Assembly (NCBI GenBank): GCA_030374805.1 | Contig: JARGSG010000252.1 | Location: forward strand, 1 to 29,413 | Direction: 5' to 3' | DNA from: Gracilaria gracilis | Taxonomy: Eukaryota; Rhodophyta; Florideophyceae; Gracilariales; Gracilariaceae | DNA length: 29,413 bases | Shown here: positions 16,776 through 28,100 of the stretch, piece by piece | How the letters are laid out: each line of letters begins with the position of its first letter | How positions within the stretch are numbered: the stretch's first letter is position 1 | Made by a program: the position numbers and the translations under genes | The notes under the pieces: generated by a model | Told to the model about the DNA's origin: nothing | The model's database searches: none | Seen by the model: the letters and a program-made list of their open reading frames with translations, nothing else

Positions 16776-19262
16776 ATGCAAGCAAACGAATCTTCCTTGG
16801 TGCCCTCAGAGCCACCAGGGCAACAAAATATCAGTCATATTAATCCGCTCCCGGCTGGTGCAAATGCGGCAGCAGCAACCCCCGAAACGGATGAGTCTCC
16901 ATCCAGCAACCTACAGTCTGCACCAGCGATTTCAATGCGCAAGCGTGGTCGCAAAAAAAAATGGTTCATGGAAGAACTATTTACATTCCAACTATTGGTA
17001 GACTCCGAAAGGGATAAGGCTTGCTTGTCATGTAGGGGATGCAAAAAGACGTTTGTTTCAATAACTCCGAACGCGACGCTGCTAGGCCAGCATTTGCTCA
17101 GGTGCGAATTCACCACCCCTGAAGCAAAGCGAAGGCTACTCCTCGAACCGGCGCTCCAACGCTACTACCGGGAGAAGCTGGGGAGTAACGCGGAGTGCTT
17201 CGGAAACCCTCTAACCCCGTTGCACCCCGCGAAGAAGAAGCGTGTTTCACGCGTTGGTTCCTCGGCGAGTACTGCAAGGCATGGTGCTTCGAATTCGAAA
17301 GAAAGAATTTCAATCGTCGGGGAATCAAATGCGACTGTGCAAGATAGTCTGGACTCTTATCAAAAACGTACGGAGCTTGTCAATCTGGTAACAAGATTTG
17401 TTGTTAATCACATGCTCCCCTTCTCTCTATTAAGCCGAAAAGAAGGGTTTGATGAGTTCTTTCAAATTTGTCGCTTACTGAACCCTACATTAGCGTTGGA
17501 AGTACCCACTGTGTCGCAAATGTCCGAGAAGCACATAGAATCATACTACCGAACAATGCTTGATGGTGTCAAGGATGCTCTTCGTTTCGGTCTTCTTCAT
17601 GCTTTTGGTACCCTCATCTTCGATGGTTGGACAGATATAAATAATGAAACTGTCGTAAATGTCCTTCTTTCAATTACCGGGACAGAAAAATCTAGACGAA
17701 CATTCCTACTCAGATCAATTTACTCTGGTTCTGAGAGCTGCACGTCGGAATTCTATGCCCGTATTGTTGCTGAGGCGATGGAGGGCTTCGGTGGCATGGA
17801 TAGGATATGTGGTGTAGTCAGTGACAATACGAGCTCTTGTGTCAAAGCCAAACGTATTCTCGCAGAAAGGTTTGATCATTTGACTCCGTGTCAAGATCAA
17901 ACACATCTTGCCAACCTGCTTATGCAAGACATTGGTCGCCTTCCGTGGATAACTGAAGTATTGACGACTGTCGCCGATGCAGTCACAGAACTGCGAAACC
18001 ACCCCAAACTTTACTCTCGATTCAAAACTTTGAAGGACAAACATAATGCTATGCTAATGAATGCCGGGTACAGCCCAAAAACCCGGGATTACGACATCTA
18101 TGGACGAACAAAGGTCTCAAGGTACGCGATTCTGCCGACCAGGATGGCCCCTACACGGTTTGCTTCCTCTGAATCTATGCTTTCTTCCTTCATCAGAGCG
18201 AAGGAGGTCCTCAGGAAGCTTGTGGAATGCGAATGTTTTCATTCCACATTATGGGGTCCTCGAATGAGAGAGAAACGTTCATTATTTGAGTCCACTGTTA
18301 CTAATGATGCTCTGTTTGTGAAGTGTGCTGACATTTATTACATTCTCCGCCCGCTGCGCCAGTACCTCCGAATATTTGACGATGAGTCATCTGTCGTGTC
18401 AGAGGTGTACATGGCTACACGGGAGCTTGAGCAGAAGCTTTCTGATCTACCAGTAACTGGTTTTTTTACTGTCGTTCGGAAGCAAGAGGTGCTGAAGCTC
18501 TTCAAGGAGCGTGAACAAGGTTCGTCTAGAAGACGGTCCTTGCTATGCTCCATGCATTATGTCAGCTATTTATTGGACGTGCGCAGCTACAGGGAAGATT
18601 TAAATGACTTCCGGGAGCACATTATTACTCACTTGCGTAAGTTTGCGTGCTCAGCTGTGTTCCCTACTGCAGAAAAGCAAACTACTGTTCACGGCGTCGA
18701 TAGGGCTGTTAGAAGGATTTATCAAGAATTCTCGTGTTTAAGGTTGAAGTGGCAGTCGCTTTCAGAGAACCAGAATGGGAGCGAGCTGTTTTTTCTGTAC
18801 GCAAACACGCCGATTGTTTACTGGATTCACTACAAACCGAAGTCGTCCCTGCTCAGAGAGTTTGCGCTTCGCATGCTTTGTGTAAGTCCTTCTTCTTCCA
18901 GCGTTGAGCGAAGTTTTAGCATGCAGGCGAAAATCCGGACGAAAACCAGAAACCGCCTCCTGCTTGGGAAAGTTCAGAAGATGATCTTCTGTTCTTTCAA
19001 TCGTCTTTTATTTATTCCTCAGCAGGAAAAGAAAGTGGAAGATCGGGAGTACAGTTTCCTAAATCGCGCTGAACAAGAAGTTTCTAGTGATGCAAATCAT
19101 GCTCCAACTAGTTTAGGAGCCTCGTTCTTGGATCTCAACGATGATGGCGATGCCGAAGCAGACGCAGAGGAACCAGCGGAAGAGTATGACTGGGAAGATA
19201 TACTGGCTGCCCAGGAAGAGATGCCGTCAATCGACGAGATGACGGTTGTGACCGAAGTGTAG
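16776..19262 (+). CDS. hAT transposase, right-arm copy
   Basis: Mirror of 15892-13406 with an identical translation: BED finger, DGWTD/SDN core and hATC domain all intact. Only about 220 bp of leader separates its ATG from the palindrome junction, so this copy lacks the putative hAT 5' end present in the spacer beside the left copy. Confidence 0.92.
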   Translation: MQANESSLVPSEPPGQQNISHINPLPAGANAAAATPETDESPSSNLQSAPAISMRKRGRKKKWFMEELFTFQLLVDSERDKACLSCRGCKKTFVSITPNATLLGQHLLRCEFTTPEAKRRLLLEPALQRYYREKLGSNAECFGNPLTPLHPAKKKRVSRVGSSASTARHGASNSKERISIVGESNATVQDSLDSYQKRTELVNLVTRFVVNHMLPFSLLSRKEGFDEFFQICRLLNPTLALEVPTVSQMSEKHIESYYRTMLDGVKDALRFGLLHAFGTLIFDGWTDINNETVVNVLLSITGTEKSRRTFLLRSIYSGSESCTSEFYARIVAEAMEGFGGMDRICGVVSDNTSSCVKAKRILAERFDHLTPCQDQTHLANLLMQDIGRLPWITEVLTTVADAVTELRNHPKLYSRFKTLKDKHNAMLMNAGYSPKTRDYDIYGRTKVSRYAILPTRMAPTRFASSESMLSSFIRAKEVLRKLVECECFHSTLWGPRMREKRSLFESTVTNDALFVKCADIYYILRPLRQYLRIFDDESSVVSEVYMATRELEQKLSDLPVTGFFTVVRKQEVLKLFKEREQGSSRRRSLLCSMHYVSYLLDVRSYREDLNDFREHIITHLRKFACSAVFPTAEKQTTVHGVDRAVRRIYQEFSCLRLKWQSLSENQNGSELFFLYANTPIVYWIHYKPKSSLLREFALRMLCVSPSSSSVERSFSMQAKIRTKTRNRLLLGKVQKMIFCSFNRLLFIPQQEKKVEDREYSFLNRAEQEVSSDANHAPTSLGASFLDLNDDGDAEADAEEPAEEYDWEDILAAQEEMPSIDEMTVVTEV

Positions 19263-19284
19263 TGTTTTCGGTGAAGGTCACGTT

Positions 19285-20703
19285 ATGGAACCACACCGTC
19301 TAAGCATGACTCATAATCTTGTCTTGGCATATGGTTCGTTTCATTCATCTTGTCGTCAAGAAATGGGGTTCAAATGAAGTCAACCGCTGCTTGTGCTGTT
19401 TACTAACTTTGAACATGTAACTTAACATTGTTATGCTCGAATGGATGCATCAAAGGACTATATCGCAAAATGGTTTGTGTTCTCCTTCCACAAAAGAATT
19501 CTACGGCAGGAAATCAAGAGATGTCCATTTTCTAACTCCTTCCTCCAATCTAAGTTCCATAGCAAGTTTATCGGCCAAGACGCGCGACAGAACAAGAACT
19601 GAGACAGTTTCATTCATCTGAGTACATCAACTTCCTTTCGCGCGTTACGCCTGACAATCGTCGTCAGTTCAGAAAAGAACTTTCTCGGTTCAATGTGGGT
19701 AAGAACGAGAACTGCCCTTTGTTTGATGGCCTTTTTGAGTTTTGTCAGTTGTATACTGGTGGAAGCATTGACCGGGCTCGAAAACTTATTAGTGGCACGT
19801 CGGACATCGTCATTAATTGGCCAGGAGGTCTGCATCATGCGAAGAAGTTCGAAGCTTCTGGGTTTTGTTACACTAATGACATTGTCTTGGCCATTCTCGA
19901 GCTGTTCAAGTACTTTCCTCGGGTACTGTATATTGATATTGACCTTCACCATGGCGATGGAGTTGAGGAGGCATTTTATGTCACTGATCGGGTTATGACT
20001 GTCTCCTTTCACAAATACGGGGACAATTTCTTCCCTGGCACCGGCTCAGTTTGGGACAAAGGGTTTGGGAACAGAGAATACTACGCCGTAAACTTTCCGC
20101 TAAAGAACGGCATGAATGACCAGAGTTACGAGAATGCTTTCAGGCTAGTTGTTCGGAAAGTCATTGAATTGTTCCGCCCATCAGCAATTGTCTTGCAGTG
20201 TGGAGTGGATGGGCTGGCGAACGATTCCTTGGGATCTTTCAACATGACTATCAAGGGGCATGCGAACTGCGTACAGTTTGTGAAAGACTTCAATATTCCA
20301 ACCTTGTTGTTGGGTGGTGGGGGGCTACAATATGTGCAACGTAGCTCGCTGTTGGGTATATGAAAGTGGTGTTCTCCTCAGCACAGTTCCGGATGACCGC
20401 ATCCCGTATAATGACTATTGGGAGTACTTTGCCCCCGACCACAAGCTGCACTTCTCGGCCGATAAAGCTGTCAAAAACCATAATACACCAAGCTACGTTG
20501 GAAAAGTCACCGAGAAAATCATGGAGAACTTGAGATGCTTGAACGCAGCGCCTTCTGTTCAAATGCAAGAAATTCCATCTGTACTCTACTGTTCTGATGG
20601 CGAAGATGATCTTGATCCTGATAGAAGAAACGCTGTAGATAAGAAACAGATGGATGAGGAGTTTTATGATGATGAGTACGACTTCGGAATGGATTGCAGC
20701 TGA
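19285..20703 (+). CDS. HDAC3-like histone deacetylase, right-arm copy
   Basis: Exons 19285-19333, 19456-19472 and 19563-20703, the exact mirror of the left copy, including the 17-nt microexon, both branch sites (TACTAAC at 19401-19407, TTCTAAC near 19530) and the extra G at 20319-20324. ATG 19285 is the first in-frame ATG. The preceding bases already encode conserved sequence (VFGEGHV) back to about 19264, two bases after the hAT stop, so the true protein start or an upstream exon is missing. Confidence 0.9.
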
Positions 20704-21050
20704 TGTAATGTTTTCATTGCATTATCATATCAGGTTTATGGACAGTATTCAGATTTCTGCTTCCTGTACAAACAGAAAGGATTTGCAAAACTCGTAGTTC
20801 TCTAGTTGGGCTGCTCTGATTCCATATATTCAAAGCCCCCCATTCCAATTGATCTGCTGAACGAATATCTCCTGCCCATGGTAACTAGTTGAAATCGATG
20901 AACCACTGCCGTGATATAGTGTCTACGGCCCATGGTTACATCTCAGCAAAGATGAACTCTAAGATGTGGCGACCTGTGGCAGAGATGTCGTTCAATTCCG
21001 ATACATACTCTCTTTACTAGGGTAATTTAATTTATACAATGAAGCACACA

Positions 21051-21848
21051 TCACCTGACATCCTCCTCAGCACTTTCTTCCATTTCTTGCCAATCGCCTT
21101 TGAATGGTTGGTGCAACGCTTGGAAGAGCCTGGCTACTTTCCGCTCACCAATCCCAGGACATTGCTTCAGTTCTTCTCTTGATGCCGCAGCAATATCACG
21201 AAAAGTCCCGAACGTATATACAAGAGTGCTAACATCTGTGCGGTCGACTCCTCTAACAGAACTCAGAGCAGTATGAAGTCGGGACGGATAATCATCGGCA
21301 ACACGCTCTTGAATCAGTTCCGCTCCCTTACCTTCATAACTTCGAAATGTTTCCAAATAACGCGCGGCTTCGCGCTGACAACCGGCGCAAATGAGCGTCA
21401 TTTGATTGATGAGACACATCTTGGTCAATTCATGAAGACAGGTGCGGTGATTGGCTATATCAACAAGAACAAGCAGAATACGCAGTTTGAAGTGTGTACC
21501 AAGGGTACGAACCCGTTTATATATATACTCAGGATGCAGCTTATGGAACTGCAGCGACAGATAGAGGGCACATGTTGTTGGACCGCACACAAAATCTGCA
21601 GGTATGCTACTGTTCGGTTCTTTTCGTACGTGACGGATGTAGCGTACCATTGGATTGGCTAGCTGTTTGGAATGTACGAGAAGAGCGACTTTTGAACGTG
21701 CATGCGCTAGAGCGGCGGCGATGTGCGAGGAATTTCCTTCTGATCGCGGACGCTTGTGAGGTTTGTTCAGAGCGACTGAGACGTGTTGGTCCGAACTTTC
21801 GTTAGCTGCATGCGGTAATGAACGCTTCGCGTTTTCCTCCTCAGACAT
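21051..21848 (-). CDS. ERCC1: ERCC1, right-arm copy
   Basis: Identical translation to 10820-11617, with the complete ERCC1 core and C-terminal helix-hairpin-helix pair. ATG 21848, TGA at 21051-21053. No sequence differences were noticed. Confidence 0.95.
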   Translation of the reverse strand: MSEEENAKRSLPHAANESSDQHVSVALNKPHKRPRSEGNSSHIAAALAHARSKVALLVHSKQLANPMVRYIRHVRKEPNSSIPADFVCGPTTCALYLSLQFHKLHPEYIYKRVRTLGTHFKLRILLVLVDIANHRTCLHELTKMCLINQMTLICAGCQREAARYLETFRSYEGKGAELIQERVADDYPSRLHTALSSVRGVDRTDVSTLVYTFGTFRDIAAASREELKQCPGIGERKVARLFQALHQPFKGDWQEMEESAEEDVR

Positions 21849-22294
21849 TTTGCGATTGAGGCGTGAGGAAGCCGTTGGTCCGTTGAACTAAGAGGCTAAC
21901 TCAAGATGGCGCAGATGCGTGAGTAGGTTCTGTCAATGTGAAGTGCCCTGGTAATCGCGACTGTTTCACCCTTACGAGGAACGGGGATTGACAACTGTTG
22001 ATACGAGTGCGTGTAATCCTGTGTCAGATAACATCCAGGCGTACATCGCTAACTTGCCCTTGGAGCTGCTCTTCAGCATAAGGGAGATAGATACAGCTCG
22101 TTCATGAATGGAAATAGGATGCGTTGCCACGGTTCGACAAGCTTCTAATATTTTCGCTCTCTCTCGTGCCACCCAAGAAAACATGGGTTGCGATTCGCAA
22201 TTCGTGAATTATCGTGCCATGCCAACTTACATCTGTGAAACACCCAGGTGTTCACCTGCACGGTCATGAGCGCAAGCCTACTATTTAAAGAACG

Positions 22295-23261
22295 ATGAGG
22301 CACAGAACCGTGTTCCAAACTATATATAAGGTTACGTCGCACATCAGCTTTCCGCACCCGTCATCAGGAAATTTGCTCCCTACTGCCTCAATCCCATCCG
22401 TATCACCATGGGCAAGCTTTCAGCCGTGTTTTCTCACAATCTTAACGCTTCACCTATCCATTTTGACAGTCAATTCAGCGCCAAACTCCATCCGGAAACG
22501 AGGAACATCGATCCCCATTCAAGGGGAAAACCTGGCACCCGTATTGGACTCGGGAAGTCTGGCACCCATACCCCCCATTCTGGACAGTTTGGAACCCCAA
22601 TCCGATTCAGGACCACAACCAGTCCTCATAACAGGCAACCAGCAAGTATGTTTCTCATCCGATGAGCAAACCTTCTCATGTGGTGTATCCCCACGCAAAA
22701 AACCGTAGATTGATATTATTGTTAGCCGAAGAACAGCCAGACACTTTCGGCTTGGTGGTCCCAGTTCAGAGCGAACGTTAATAGACGACTTGCGGAGCTG
22801 GGCTTCTTGTTCTCCATCCCTTGGAGAGGGCCCCGCCAAGAGATTACTTGCACGAGGGTTGGTTTTCTTGGGCAGCCGTTTGGAACCTGTTGCGGGGCTT
22901 GTTCATGTCCTCCAACGAAGACAGAGGCCACCGCCTTTCTCGTGTTGCAAGCCTTGCTGAGATGGTTGTTCAACCGTTTCTGGAGTCCAGACTCTGGGCG
23001 CAGCTTCGACAGTAAGTGCACATGGCCTCCATTGGTTGTGGGTGGGAAGTAACGAATTGCCTCATCGTATTTTTCATGCGACTGCTATTGATCATAGTCG
23101 CCGTAAATGTACATATCGGGATTCTTCTGTCGCGTGTGATACTTCTTTTGATCCCGGGAAGCGACCGCCTTGACCGAATGGAACTGGCCGAAACCGCCAA
23201 AGAGGTCGTCTTGAAACAACCACACCGATCTGCACTTACAGTATCAACTGCTTTGCAATGA
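22295..23261 (+). other. Unresolved gene zone, right-arm copy
   Basis: Mirror of the left zone, on the plus strand here: TATATATAAG at 22321, ATG at 22408, donor-like GTATGT at 22646 and GTAAGTG at 23012, acceptor-like ATCATAG ending 23097. Three one-base insertions relative to the left arm (an A near 22700, a C near 22760, a T at 22906) shorten the open frames, so this copy should not be used to predict the product. Confidence 0.4.
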
Positions 23262-23922
23262 AGCACCAGTCGGTTCATAGGCAGTGTGGTTTGTCGTGGT
23301 TCATCGATTATCGCGCGCCTCATGATGCACTCTTAGCAGGATCATTCTTGACTGGCTTTCTGACCAAACTTCGTCGTGTATGGAGATGGTTTGGCGAGTG
23401 TCTGTGAACCAGGAAACAGTGGAGATGATATAGAACAAGAAAGTCAAGTTAATGACTCTGCATCATTCGGGAAGACCGTAGTGATACTATGCGGATTCGT
23501 GGAAGTTCCTTGTCTGGGTATCTACATTTGCAGTGTTGAGCGTTTCAAGTCTCCACCTCCCTCGTTCTACAAGATAGGTACTTGGACATTCACAAGTTCT
23601 CTCTCTGTCTATAGTGTAGACGAGTGCACAACGTAAATGACTTCTCTCTTAAATTGACCGACGTCTAGCTTTGACAAATGCTGGCTCTTCCAGCCATCCT
23701 CATGTCCCTGAGCCCAGGATCCTGTGTGAAACCTTCAGACGCCCAAACGTCCATCGAATCTGGCAGTTTGCCGATATCCTCTTCCTTATTCCGCAGTCGT
23801 TTACGTCTTTACAAACGACACCAAGTTCTGCAACACGAATTCGCCCATGCATCCTGCGCCACTTTTGCACGAATCCCAATCACCGGAAAAGCTCTTTGGA
23901 ATTTGAAGAACATCGTGGCCGC

Positions 23923-24498
23923 TCACATGTACGCAGTAAACTTCAGGCACCTGGTTTCTTGATGAACCTCGTTACATCTTACGGAGCAGAACCGCGTGAA
24001 ACATCTTGTGCAAGTGTAAGGTGCGGCGTAGCCACATGTTGAGCAGAAGTATCGAGGAGGACGAGAGCCAGGAGATACAATCATTTTCGACCATGCCACC
24101 ATCCTTTTTAGTCGAGCGGACAGGTTCTCTTCTTCGATGGCGACGTGACTAGGTTGGTTCCATCGCTCTATACCAACCTCTTTCGCTTCCGCGCGACTGT
24201 CCTTCAGTCCACGCTGTCGTCTTCTCTGTTTTCGCTTGCGTGTTCGCGTAGGCCTCTTTTTCCCCGCCATCTCCTCCTCAGAGCCCATACCTGGTTCGTA
24301 CTCATCTTCGCCCTCCAGTAGAATAGCTTCTTGTTCGGCGGCGTAATTGTCGTTTTCAAGAGCTCGCAGCCTCCGATTTCGAGCCTCTTGAATGACAGAA
24401 AAGTCCAGATGTTTCACACGGTTTGCTACTTCACGCTTCCGTTTCGCCCGCGTGGTATTCTCCTCTGGTTTTGAAGTGCCACCTTTAAGCGATGTCAT
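23923..24498 (-). CDS. ZNHIT1: ZNHIT1/Vps71-like, right-arm copy
   Basis: Identical translation to 8173-8748, with the HIT zinc finger intact and TGA at the end. The divergent promoter interval toward the Sec16-like copy is also conserved. Confidence 0.9.
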   Translation of the reverse strand: MTSLKGGTSKPEENTTRAKRKREVANRVKHLDFSVIQEARNRRLRALENDNYAAEQEAILLEGEDEYEPGMGSEEEMAGKKRPTRTRKRKQRRRQRGLKDSRAEAKEVGIERWNQPSHVAIEEENLSARLKRMVAWSKMIVSPGSRPPRYFCSTCGYAAPYTCTRCFTRFCSVRCNEVHQETRCLKFTAYM

Positions 24499-25126
24499 GA
24501 TGTGGGGTGAGCAAAAGTCTCGTGGCTCAAAAGATTGGCTAAGAGGACCGTGGGGCAGTTGAAGGTTTGAGAAATGCTGCAAGAGATGTTATCATATATC
24601 AACCGAAAACTCCTGCCCCGTGATAATATTTGTCTGTGTATGGCGTTGTGTGGCATAGATACCCGAAACTGGCTGATTCTCGCCCACGGGGTCACGCTCT
24701 TAGAGAGGTGAACCTGATGATGATCATCGACGAGCACTGAGGCACAGAAAGCACGCACGCATGCATGAATTGGGCGCCAAGTTGATTGGCCGCGGCCTAG
24801 CGGCGCGTTCTGTTAAGCTTCGACATTAATTTATTGACGCATTTTAGCCAACTTGACTAAAAAAGGCCAATAGCCTCGCGATAATATCCATGAAGTCTCT
24901 CCCCACTTTTTTAAGCTTTACACAGCTCACATTCTCTTTTCCTTCGACAATGGCAGCAGGAGCCAAAGCGCTCCACATTCCGCTCGTCAGAGATCCATCC
25001 TTCGGCAGCCCAGCCCATTAACACCCCGCCTCCACTACACAAATTTCTCCTCCTTACCTGTTGACGTACTCTCCTTTACTTTCACTGCTCACGTTCACAC
25101 ACACACTGACTCTTGACTGATACCTC

Positions 25127-28100
25127 ATGAAAGGAGCTCGCCGTACACGAACTCGGCAGGGCGCTGGCTTTGCTGATCTAATGGGCGTTCCGCCACAGCC
25201 TAGGAGGGGTGTCATCACTGGCATGTCTCGTTTTCAGCAGCAGTCAAACTCAAACACCCCCACAGCCACAGCCCAGACCACCCCGAACAGCTCCACTCCC
25301 TCAACCCCGCGCCCATCCCCACCAGACGAAGATTAGGACAGTCTGCTTAATATTTCTCCTCGCCGTCGTATTTCTCCAGTCAAGTCGAAGCTGGGGTCGC
25401 GTTCTAGGCCAGGTTCTACTAGCATGGATACCATTCCACACCGAACCCCCCCGTAAGTATCCTCCCTTAAGCTCAGTTCGTCGCGTCAGTCAATGCCTCC
25501 GTTGTCGTCTCCACCTCCAGTGACCACCAGTGAACTTCTTCAGCTATCTTCAATTTCACCGCGAAAGGAAACTAAGCCTAGTCAGTCTGCGAGATCTTCC
25601 CTAGCCCCAGTTCCGTTCTTTCTGGCTGGCTGGGAGGGCAACGACAGCTGGGCCGATGACCTTTTGGATGAAAGCGATCCAGAAGTCGACGAGGACGCTT
25701 GGGGGGGTTGGAAGGACACCACAGAAATTACTATCCCAGACGAAATGCCTGACTCGAAAGTCAGCGAAGCGGCGCCTAGTCCGGCCACTGAATCCAGTGC
25801 TTCCCCAATCTTGACGAAACAAGAGCCTTTGGTAGTCGAAGCGGCAGAGCAATCGAAAGGCGCGGCTGATGTTGGCTCTCATACTGTCCTACCAGAAGTG
25901 CCAGCTCAGCGAAGCACTCCAGTCAACTATGAGGCGCGTGCCCCTGTCTTAAACCACTTAAACCAGTCACAACGGAAGGAAACTGAGCCATACGACCAGT
26001 CTATCACTTCGATGTTTGCAGAAGAAGAAAACCCAGTTACCGAACCAGACGCTCCAGCCCCGAACACAGATAACGATGAAGCTTGGGCAGAGTGGAAAGA
26101 GACTGACGACGTATCAGTTCAGCCAATTCATTCTGTGGCAAGAGAAGAAGTTAGTTTCGATGAACAGCCAGAACATATATCAGTACATCAGGCTACACAG
26201 GACGAAGCGGACCGCTTGGTCGGCGAAATCCACTCCTCAACGGCCCCTTCCGGGCGAGTGTCGTTCAGCATGAAGAACCGAAGGTATTGGAAGACACCTC
26301 TGTAGTGCAAACGAATGTAAGTATCTCAGAAAAGAAGAATCCCGATGAAGCAAATGTTGAACACGAGGTATTTCTGGATGAGCAATTCGAAGCGGTTTCC
26401 GGTCCGAATGACAATCAACTAAGCGAGCGCGACGGCGATAACGCGATTGATCCCGAGGCCTTGGGAGAATGGGAGAAACTTGATGACACATCCGTGGCGA
26501 TGGATTCAGGTTGTACCTCGGGGAAGGCTCTAGATAAAAATGCCGAACACCCTCAATTGGAGTCAACAGAGGCAATGCCATTTCCACCTGCGCCGGAAGA
26601 TGGAGGATGTAGTACCGTTTTTACGACACAATTCTTGGACGAAGAAAGCTTGGTCGATCGGCATCCGACTGACAACAGTACAAACGTTATCCCAGAAGTC
26701 GAGAGGCAGAATGGGGTCACTGAAACCGCCAAAGTTCGTTCTGAGGCATTTGAAACGGCATTTGGGGTCGAAGACGGAAATGTTGAAGAGCCTCAACCCG
26801 TCGAAGAGGCTGGTGAAGTGGTGACTGATGAGGAAGCATGGGGAGAATGGACAGATATTAGCGATTTCCGTTCTCAGCAGAGTCCGGACGAAATTGGTTC
26901 AGACGGATTTGCGGAGAGCGCGAAACAGTCTTCGCCTCACTCGCTCGGTTTACAAGTCGAGCAAGAAACTACGAAAACACCAGTACTTGGAGACGTTGCT
27001 AAGCATCAAGTTTTTGAACAAAAAGAAACTGAGGCTGTGCCGTATGGTGAGAGACAGTGTCCTGTGCCAAGAGAAGATAATAACCCGACGCAAGGATCTC
27101 CCAACCCCGTCGAACCTGATTTGGCATGCTTTGATGTTGGTGTGGACTCAGCGGGATAGGAATTGGGTAGTTTTGATATTCAAGACTGTGGTGCAGAACC
27201 TAGCGAAGGTGAATGGGCAGGATGGGGAGATTTTGAAGAGACAGTTGCCCCACAGAACCAAGAGACGTCGCCTACAATACGTAAGGAGAATTTGCCAGAG
27301 GAGTTGGTTTTGGAAACGCAACTCACGGACGGTTCTGAAAATCCTGAAGAGCTTCTACAAGATGGCAGAAATCGAAGTCCGAAATCCTCATCAAGTTCAA
27401 TCCCCGTTGACCCAACTCAACAAATAAGCGTGGGCGAAGAGTTTGATGGCGCGCTCGGACATAGTCTTGAACAAACTAGCAAGAGCACGCGAGAAGAAAT
27501 TCACAGCACATCTTTTAGACCTGCGCCTCCGTTCTTCGAACCTCCTGCACATGAAGGAAACATTGATGGAGTGTTAAGCTTGCCAAAAGAAGGAGAGCCT
27601 GTGATAGGACAGGAAGAAGTTAAAGGAGAAGATGTGGCATTCGATTCGGCAGCCATAGCCCTTGGGACTCTAACAAACGACAAGAAGCAGGATGATAATG
27701 AAGGGGATTGGGAGCAATGGGGGAATTTGGGTGACATCTCAGCTTCAGCACAGCGAAATATCGGAACCCCGGAGAGAGGACAGCATTATTTCAGCCAAAA
27801 GCCCGCACAACACATGAGTATTGATGCGACGTCAGCGGTTGAGGTCAAATCGGAAATGCCACAACCAGATAACATGTTTTTTGGGCGGAGGCTTCGGGAC
27901 TACATCAGAAGCAAATGTTAGCAGTGAAACACCGTGCGCCCGCTCCAGATGAAATTCAAGAAAGCAGCACACAATATGCTGTAGATAGCACGACAGAGCT
28001 GGTGCCTCCTAGTCCCGCGACGTGGAATGCAAGCCTGCCAAAGCCCGTTAATGATAAGCAGAACCAGGAAAGTGTTCCGTCTGATATATGGGATAGAATG

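Noticed and set aside
22709..23261. Three-exon model with TAATAG (near 22791) read as two sense codons
   Set aside because: The frame is consistent with nearby splice-like sites, but a competing 220-codon open frame crosses the same bases without any stop, so it is not reliable evidence for stop reassignment.
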